A stretch of 64,000 nucleotides of DNA. Origin: Tenrec ecaudatus (taxonomy: Eukaryota > Chordata > Mammalia > Afrosoricida > Tenrecidae). The notes beneath the pieces were generated by a model that worked only from the letters and a program-made list of their open reading frames with translations, was not told the origin of the DNA and made no database searches. The stretch is taken from the NCBI RefSeq assembly GCF_050624435.1, contig NC_134538.1, positions 125,718,937 through 125,782,936 of the forward strand, given 5' to 3'. Below are positions 57,366 through 64,000 of the stretch, piece by piece (within the stretch, counting starts at the first letter, position 1; each line of letters begins with the position of its first letter). A program made the position numbers and the translations under genes.

Positions 57366-59105
57366 AAGCCAACAAACTCAGGGACAGGGGAACATCAAGG
57401 GATCTAAAATTCATGGTGAGGTACGTGTAGAATGCTGGTAGTGTTTGATCAATTGTAATGTAGCCAAGAGGCATTACTTAGAGCTGAATGGAGGGTGAAC
57501 ATGGTGGTAGGGCAGGAGGAATGGAAAAAGGAAATAGAGGAAAGAACTAGGAGGTAAAAGATATATAGAGAGGTATAAATATAGACATGTATATATGCAT
57601 ATATATATTAATATCTAAAGACAGGATATTGGGCTAGGTATATATATTTTATAGGGTAAAGCACTAGAGTAGCCGATGGACTTTAGGCCTCTACTTCAAA
57701 AACACTTTGTTCTAGTAATGTGACACTGTGATGCTCACCTTTCTGCTGATCGCTGAAGACAAAGTGGGTGCATAAGCAAATGTGGTGGAGAAGGCTAATG
57801 GTGCCTGCCTATTAAAAATAATAGCATCCGAGGTCTTAAAGGCTTGAAGTTAAACAAGGGGCCATCTATCAGGGAAGCAACAAAGTCCACATGGAAGAAA
57901 TATACTGACCTGTGTGATCATGAGGTGTCGACGGGATCAGCTGTCAGATCAAAAACAAATACCCTTATCATTGTGAAGGAGAAGGGTCAGAGTGGAGACC
58001 CAAGGCTCATCTTTGATCATCAGAAACTCCCTCACAGAAGGGACACAAACCCATCCAAGGTGCAGTATAACTGCCAAAACACACAACATCCTTGTAGTTC
58101 TTTCATGCTTTCTCCCCCCACTATCATGGCCCTAGTAAGATCTCACAAATCCTGTTAAACTGGATCTGTACATTGGTACAGATAAGAGCTTTTTACACAT
58201 GGAATCCAGGATAGACAAACCCCTCAGAAATAGTAATGGGAGTGATGATTCCATGTGGGTAAGGGAGGGGAGGGGTGAGAATGGGGTAAGGGGGCACTGA
58301 TAGCAATGATAAATTTATAACCCCCCTTGAGGGCAACGAATAACAGAACTCTGGGTGAAGAGATACATGGGATGATATAAGATATGAAAAAAACCCCACA
58401 ATTATTAAGAGTTCTAGCACTGATGAAACACACAACTTTTCTCTAGTTCTTTGGTGCGTCCTACCCCCTACTATCATGACCTCAATTCTACCTTACAAAT
58501 TGGATTAGATCAGAACATGCACATGGCTACAGATAAGAGCCCACAACACAGGGAATCCAGGATAGATAAACCCCTCAGGGCAAGAAGGAGACTAGAGATA
58601 CCAGATTAGGGGAGGGTGGGGTGAGAAAGGGGGAACCGACCACAAGGATCAACCTAGAACCCCCTCCTAGGGGGACAAATAATGGAAAAGTGGGTGAGGA
58701 GCAATGGAGGATGATGTAAGATATGGAAAAATGAACTATAACTTATCAAGTGTTCATGACGGAGGGTGAGGGCAGAGTAAGGGGGAAGAAATGGGGAGCA
58801 GATTTCAGGGGTTCAATGTTTTGCAAATGATAATGGCGGCAGATGTGCAAATGTGCTTGATACACTGGAGAAATGTATGGATTGTGATGAGATGTAAGAG
58901 CCCCCAATAAAAGTATTAAAAAAAGTTCATGAAGGTAATAGGGTGGGGGAGGGAAGAAATAAAGAGGAGCTGAGATCAAGGAGCTCAAGCAGAAATTTTT
59001 TTAAATGATGATGTCATCATCTATACGAGTTCGCTTGATGTAATTGATTTACGGATCATTTTAATATCTGTAAGGGCTTCCAATAAAAAGATAAAATTTA
59101 AAAAT
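57366..59105 (+). mobile_element. L1 3' UTR, older copy, with nested L1
   Basis: From 'agccaacaaactcagggac' to the end 'ttccaataaaaagataaaattt'. More diverged than the other long copies. It is interrupted at 58415-58920 by a second L1 end. Confidence 0.85.
58415..58920 (+). mobile_element. L1 3' UTR inserted into another L1
   Basis: Starts 'tagcactgatgaaacacac' and ends CCCCCAATAAAAGTATTAAAA. The host sequence AAGAGTTC (58407-58414) recurs as AAAAGTTC (58921-58928), after which the host L1 continues 'atgaaggtaatagggtggg'. Confidence 0.8.
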
Positions 59106-59227
59106 AGATGGCTCTGGCTGGCTAAGATGTAGAGAAGAGATAAGAGCAGGTGCAGAAAAACTAGGCAGGAAAAAAGTCATTGAGGAAGATTATTGGAATT
59201 GTTAGGAGAGAATAAATCAACCTAAAA

Positions 59228-59438
59228 TCAATCAGCCAATCAACTAGTTGACAGTGAGTTGATTCCACCTACAGCACCCCCTGTGACCCTATGTGTGGCA
59301 GAGTAGGGTTTCTGAGGTCGCAATCTTAGGCAAACAAATTGTTAGGCCTTTCTTCTGAGGAGCCTCTGGGTGGATTTGAAACACCAACCTCCCAGTTAGT
59401 TGCCGAGCACTTAACTGTTCATGCCATCTAGACACTCC
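59228..59438 (-). mobile_element. AfroSINE
   Basis: 'gacagtgagttgattccacc', 'ggcagagtagggtttctgagg', 'gggtggatttgaaacaccaac', 'gttgccgagcacttaac'. Confidence 0.78.
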
Positions 59439-59747
59439 TCAGAGAGAATGTGTTGGTCTACAAGGGAGAGTGTCAGTGAGATGGGGAAGCGTGCATGATG
59501 TGAAGAGATTGAGGTGGGAAGATCATCAGGACATGGTTGCTTCAGTGTGAAGAGGAAGAGAGAAGAGGGATGAAGGCCTGTAAACAGATAGTGGTTTGTG
59601 TAACCGGTGTGTGGTGTATCATATCTCTAGGGCACCTGTGTGGAGGCAAGGGTAGCTGGCTGACCACAGCACCCTGAGCCTCTACCTGAACTCTTCCCCA
59701 AGCTCACATCACCAGGACCCACCAATTAATACTGAATTGGGTCCGAA
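59439..59747. other. No gene or repeat recognised
   Basis: Unassigned sequence. Confidence 0.5.
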
Positions 59748-59850
59748 TCCTGCTCTAACGGCACAGCAGGTTAATCATTGGACTGGTTAGCAGTTCAAAT
59801 CATCCAGCCACTTCTCAGGAGGAAGATGAGGCGTTCTGCTCCTTTTAAAA
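59748..59850 (+). mobile_element. AfroSINE, 5' part (continues 61641)
   Basis: 'tcctgctctaacggcacagc', 'actggttagcagttcaaatc', 'ccacttctcaggagg', 'gcgttctgctcc'. It stops in the middle and the missing half appears at 61641-61742. Confidence 0.75.
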
Positions 59851-59859
59851 ACAAACAAA

Positions 59860-60248
59860 TAAATAAATACAATGTACCGCACAAGACAGCTTTAGAGTGT
59901 TGAAAGCAGACAGGTTTCTTTGAAAATGAAGATGAACCTGACTCAAGCCATATTTTCAATAGCTTTCTGTGCATATTAAAGTTGGACATTGAATAAGGAA
60001 GCCAGAAGATGAATCAATACATTTGAATTATGGTCCTGGAGAAGAATATTGAAAGTGCCACGGACTGCCAAGAGGTCAAACAAGTCTGTCTTGAAAGAAG
60101 TATAGATAGAGAGCGCCTTAGAGTTAAGTATCATGAGACTTTGTCTCACAGACTGTGGACATGTCAGGAGAGACTAGTCCCTTGAGAAGGACATCCTGCA
60201 GGTACAATAGAGGGGCAGTACAAAAGAGGAAGGCCCTCACAGAGATGG
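59860..60248 (+). mobile_element. RTE 3' part, inserted in AfroSINE
   Basis: 'gttgaaagcagacaggtttc', 'gaacctgactcaagccatatt', 'ttggacattgaataaggaagcc', 'tggtcctggagaagaatattg', 'tcaggagagactagtcccttg'. It stops at 'cacagagatgg' and resumes at 61493. Confidence 0.85.
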
Positions 60249-60753
60249 CGTGCTTGTCTGAGTAGACTAGAGAAACAAATTCATAGACTCTCGTGTATAA
60301 GAAAGAGTTTTATGTACAAGAGCAATTGAATATTGAAAACATCCCAGCTCCGTCCAGATCAAGTTCATAAGTCTGATATTAGCCCATATGTCTGATACCA
60401 ATCTATGCGTTTCACTTCAGACTCATGTAACACATACAGTGATGCCGGAAGCAGGAAGATTGTAGGTCAGTGGGTTGGAAGTCTTGTGGATCCAGTGACG
60501 GTGTAAGTATGTCAGCACTGGCGTGGGCCTCCATGTGGTCCTCCAGCTCCAGGGCTCTAGCGTAGTTCCATGTGTCTTGGCATCAGGAATACGAAGCAGA
60601 GAGTGTATATCCCACCTTCATGGAAGAAGATAGTACTTCCCAAAATCCTCAGGAGAAGGCCATGCCCACAGAGAGGGCTCATTGGTTTATGACCTGATTG
60701 ACAGGCTAGACTCCACCTTTCACAAGATGACAGGAGGTTATGTAACTGCGACA
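60249..60753 (-). mobile_element. ERVL-type LTR, minus strand, left of an opposed pair
   Basis: Same family as 55692-56180. Starts CGTGCTTGTCTGAGTAGACTA and ends GTTATGTAACTGCGACA. Its left flank is AGATGG (60243-60248), repeated after the right LTR. Confidence 0.82.
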
Positions 60754-61109
60754 GAACATCCCTGTCAACTTGATACAACTCTTACACAACTCTTTAGCCA
60801 TATATAATTTTAAAACAAAACAATAATAAAATCATATCTGTAGCTAACAGGATAAAACTAAACTGCATATAATTCCAAAGTCTACCAAAGCCTCATTTAA
60901 ACATAATATTCTATAAGTGAACAATATAATAATATTCTATGCCTAACAATTGCAGTTAAGTAACATCTACACCTTAATTCTATGAATATATTCCACCACC
61001 TATGAAAATTTGTAAGCCTTTATGCCCCCAATTTTGGGTATCCAATTTCTATCAGGTTGCAGTTTTATGACCTCATTAGGAGACACAACAGCGATAAATA
61101 GCTCACTGG
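60754..61109. other. AT-rich spacer between opposed LTRs
   Basis: About 350 bp, AT-rich, no ORF or repeat recognised. Confidence 0.5.
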
Positions 61110-61492
61110 AAACCAGATACGGACACCCTCTGCTTGACATTCCTGTTGACAAGCTACATGGAGCTATGCTGATGACAGACACAGGCCTCGAGCTGGAGGA
61201 GCCACGTGGAGACCCGCACCAGGCCTAAGCTGCTTCTACCACCACTGGATCCACAAGACTTTCCACCCACTGGCTGGTGATATTCCTAAATTCAGTATAA
61301 TTGCAGGTGCTGCATAAGTCTCAAGAAGAATTCATGGGCTAATATTGGATTTAAGGTCTGTTATTGAACTCATAGACTTGATCTGGACCGGGCTGGGATG
61401 TTTTCTTAATGTATAATTGCTCTTTGATATAAAGTTCTCTCTTACACACACATGAGTGTCTATGAATTTCTCTAGTCTGCCCAGACTAACGA
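61110..61492 (+). mobile_element. ERVL-type LTR, plus strand, right of an opposed pair
   Basis: Aligns over ~380 bp with the reverse complement of 60249-60753 ('cactggatccacaagactt', 'gggctgggatgttttcttaat', 'ttgatataaagttctctctta', 'cagactaac'). 5' end missing. Followed by AGATGG (61493-61498) and then the RTE. Confidence 0.82.
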
Positions 61493-61640
61493 AGATGGAT
61501 TGACACAGTGGCTGTAACAATGGGCTCAAGTATGGAACAAGCATGAGAATGGATTAGGCCCGGGCAGTGTTTCCTTCTGTTGTGCATATGGTCACTATGG
61601 GTTGGAACCAACTCAACGGCACCCAACAACAATAACAGCA
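61493..61640 (+). mobile_element. RTE 3' end (continuation of 59860)
   Basis: 'agatggattgacacagtggc', 'ggcagtgtttccttctgttgtgc', 'gttggaaccaactcaacggc', 'acccaacaacaataac'. Confidence 0.9.
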
Positions 61641-61742
61641 AATATTTAGTCTCAGAAACACAAAGGGGCAGTTCTACTCCGTCCTACAGAGTTGCTGTGA
61701 GTCAGAATGACTCAATGGCAGTGAGTTTTGCCTGGTTTTGTG
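61641..61742 (+). mobile_element. AfroSINE, 3' part (continuation of 59748)
   Basis: 'ttagtctcagaaacacaaagg', 'ggcagttctactccgtcctac', 'actcaatggcagtgagttttg'. Confidence 0.82.
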
Positions 61743-61879
61743 ATACTGAAAACCAGTGAAAGAAATCTCCCTGCCCTGTGTTCAGGAAAACATCTTGCTA
61801 TAGATAACTAGCTTTCTCATATGACTTAGACTGGACTAAGTATGACTCCTTCTTTATCAGTGATAAGGCCAGACAATAA

Positions 61880-61912
61880 ACCAAACCAAGCCAAGCCAAG
61901 GCAAGCCAAGCG
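61880..61912. repeat. (CCAAG)n-like tract
   Basis: Runs of CCAAA, CCAAG and GCAAG leading into an antisense AfroSINE; these expand from the SINE's 'aaaccaaacc' tail. Confidence 0.8.
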
Positions 61913-62030
61913 CACTGCAGCTGATTTGATTCCAGCTCATGGTGACGCTGAAGAAATGCAAAGCTGAACTTTGCACCCCAGTGTTTCCCTGGCTATGGCC
62001 TTTGCAAAATCAGATCACTGGGCCTTTCTT
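61913..62030 (-). mobile_element. AfroSINE fragment
   Basis: 'ctgcagctgatttgattccag', 'ctcatggtgacgctgaag' and 'ccctggctatggcctttgc'; the head is degenerate. Confidence 0.6.
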
Positions 62031-62586
62031 GGCTCTAAATTCTCAGCCCTTGTCTTATAAATGAGTAACTGTGCTTGTTTCCATGGATTAAAAGGCAACA
62101 AAATACTGGCTGACCAATTTTAGGTAATCATTTCTCCTTCTCCAGAGACCCTGAACTTGAGCTCACACTCAGCCTGAGTCAACACACTGTCCTTTCGGCT
62201 CCTTAGAGGAATAGACTGACCTTTGGAAGCATTCTGAGGGACTCTCCCAGGATGTCACCTGTTCAACCCACTTCTCCCACTTACCTTTTCCCCATCCCAC
62301 ATTACTCCAGCCTCTATAAAAGAAAAAGTGATTTAAAAAAAAAAAACCCTAACCTTTTGAGATCCTTGGATCTCCAGTGATTGGAAGATGCTTCCCATTA
62401 GTTTGCTTTGTGACAGACCCCCTCCCACAGAACTGCAGTAGTCCCATTCCTGTTCTATCGGAATCAGACATACCCCCACTAAAGTGGGAGTTGACACTTT
62501 ATTTGACTCACCCTATCAAGCATGTTCCTTTACCCTTCTTGTGCTCTGTCACAGCGCTTTCTTCATTTCTTTTCAGTGTTTCTGAA
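62031..62586. other. No gene or repeat recognised
   Basis: Unassigned. A12 run near 62335-62346. Confidence 0.5.
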
Positions 62587-62790
62587 GGTTCCCTGGTGGC
62601 TTAGTGCTCACAAGTTGGGCTGCTAACCACAAGTTGAGCAGATCAAAATCACCAGCCAACAAAGCTTTTGACTTTAGACTAAAGTAAATATTTACAGTCT
62701 TGTATACCCATGGACTTAGTTCTACCTTGTCGTGTAGGGTCGCTATGAGCTAGAATTGACTCAATGGCATTGAGTGTGGTTTATTTTTGG
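62587..62790 (+). mobile_element. AfroSINE
   Basis: 'ggttccctggtggcttagtgc', 'gttgggctgctaaccacaag', 'gtgtagggtcgctatgagc', 'attgactcaatggcattgag'. Confidence 0.85.
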
Positions 62791-63437
62791 AAGCAACCTT
62801 GGCTCATGGTCATCTTCAAAACCCTCACCAAGCTGCCTCTTTGAGTTTTTCCACTCATGGCAACAAATCAACAGGAAGAGGCTCAGCTAAAACCACAACC
62901 TTGACGCCATTCATTTCACCTCAGAAGCATTTTCTCCTCCAAGCATTTCCCAACTCCACTATTACTTCAAGCTAGACCAACGATGCCGTACAAAACCTAG
63001 AGGACATTTACAGGCATTGCGTCAACTCTATGCAGCACATTTCCTTCCCCAAATAGAAATTTTTCCGTTTGCACACCGGCAAAGGGCGGGTGCGTGGGTT
63101 CTGAATTGTACTTTTATTGCCTTAAAGAACACTTTGGATGATCTTTTTGTAATGACCTCATGAAAATAACCCAACATCTCAGTCTTTAAAGGACACTGCT
63201 TGCAACGCTTAGAAGACTGTTCTGATTTTTAGTCTCCCGTGTTGTCACTATATCAAAATATTTCCCTGTGAATTATAACCATATATCGTATCAAATGGCA
63301 ATCATTCTTTAGCAGAGACAAAGATCCCTCCTTGGAGAACAATCTCCAGTCCACACAATCGGGGCTGGAATTGGTGGTGGATAGCGACTGACAATAGCAG
63401 TGACTTGAACATGAAAACAAGCTTATTTTTCTCTCAC
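62791..63437. other. No gene or repeat recognised
   Basis: Unassigned sequence on the 3' side (minus strand) of the exon-like segment. Confidence 0.5.
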
Positions 63438-63625
63438 CTGCAAGTCTGGAAGTGGGCATTGCCAGCATGCCATGGGAGTTCTGCTCCTTGAATTCCAAAG
63501 GGATTCCTGACGTTGTACGGAGCAGCACACTGCCGAACACCATTGTAACCTCTTCCTGATCCAAGATGCCATCTAAAAACCCGCCTTTCACATCCACACC
63601 CAGGACAGAAGGATGGAGGATGCAT
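63438..63625 (-). other. Exon-like segment (188 bp), protein not recognised
   Basis: On the minus strand, a pyrimidine-rich acceptor TGTCTCCCTTTCTGTCAG precedes 63625 and a near-consensus donor CAG|GTGAGAG follows 63438. Two of three frames are open through the segment; one reads VDVKGGFLDGILDQEEV, the other CPGCGCERRVFRWHLGSG. Length 188 leaves phase 2. I do not recognise either peptide. No polyadenylation signal, promoter or second exon was identified. It may be a real exon of a gene extending beyond the window, an alternative exon, or chance. Confidence 0.25.
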
Positions 63626-64000
63626 CTGACAGAAAGGGAGACACACACAATAGGCACCTTGTAGTCATTCTTCCTGGAAGTTGCCACAGGAATTGAACAA
63701 ATTTGATCTTAATCACATGACCCTTCCAGCTGCGAGAGGTGCTGAGAAAGACAGCCTTTATTCTGGGCGGCCATGCATTGGCAGACCACCTATGGAGGGT
63801 CTACTACTAAGGAGAATGGGAGAAATGGGTCTTAGGGCACAACTAGTAGGCTTATTGCAGTCTGTGCCCCGGATATTTCCTTAAAACAGAAATTTACATG
63901 ACTGACTTAAAATGTTGTATGGGTCTTAAAAGCTTGTGCCTCTATTGTTTGCTTAGGAATAAAATTTTAACAGTTACTAATTGCTTCCCTGCCACTGAGT
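63626..64000. other. No gene or repeat recognised
   Basis: Unassigned sequence to the window end. Confidence 0.5.

Overview
This window is nuclear DNA of a placental mammal. It is gene-poor and almost entirely intergenic or intronic. I found no intact protein-coding gene. Nearly every recognisable feature is a transposable element or a retrocopy. The repeat mix points to Afrotheria: many tRNA-headed AfroSINE copies, a BovB-like RTE LINE with its '...AACAACAAC' tail and a tRNA-Gly-headed SINE ending in an RTE-like tail. A non-autonomous SPIN hAT transposon at 4261-4726 narrows this further. SPIN is reported from tenrecs but not from elephant or hyrax, so a tenrec such as Echinops telfairi is my best guess. 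The species call is inference.

Layout. 1-3003 is a broken L1 (reverse transcriptase part of ORF2 joined to a 2-kb 3' UTR), followed by an older L1 end carrying a 32-bp minisatellite. 4.2-6.2 kb holds AfroSINEs, the SPIN insertion and an RTE. 7.6-9.7 kb holds MIR, AfroSINE and an L1 that may carry transduced 3' flank. 9.7-20 kb is mostly unassigned sequence with scattered SINEs, an RTE at 16.1-17.3 kb and an AfroSINE/L1-tail chimera at 19.05-19.29 kb. 20.3-23.1 kb is a disrupted old L1 next to a 101-bp inverted repeat. 23.5-25.4 kb is an L1 with a 14-bp target duplication. 26.4-28.1 kb is a full-length but dead EEF1A1 retrocopy.

31.9-38.8 kb is a nest of minus-strand RTE copies split by two L1s and by an ERVL-type LTR that contains a 370-bp GAGT microsatellite. 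40.1-44.3 kb holds rearranged L1 ends, an LTR and the tRNA-Gly SINE. 44.5-50.5 kb holds two related solo LTRs, one with a perfect 6-bp target duplication. 51.2-57 kb holds old L1 pieces, a twin-primed L1 inside an AfroSINE and a second ERVL-type LTR with a perfect 5-bp duplication. 57.4-59.1 kb is an L1 inserted into an L1. 59.7-61.7 kb is a three-level nest: AfroSINE, split by RTE, split by two LTRs in opposite orientation. The end of the window has one exon-like segment on the minus strand (63438-63625) with good splice-site sequences but no recognised protein.

L1 is the likely engine for the processed pseudogene and the L1 copies. The SINE/L1 chimera, the twin-primed copy and the truncated copies are standard by-products of target-primed reverse transcription. 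The least expected items are the ~250-bp duplicated module shared by two L1 3' UTRs, the opposed LTR pair and the 101-bp inverted repeat. Repeat boundaries were read by eye and most are good to about 10-20 bp. Where exact target duplications were found, the ends are exact.
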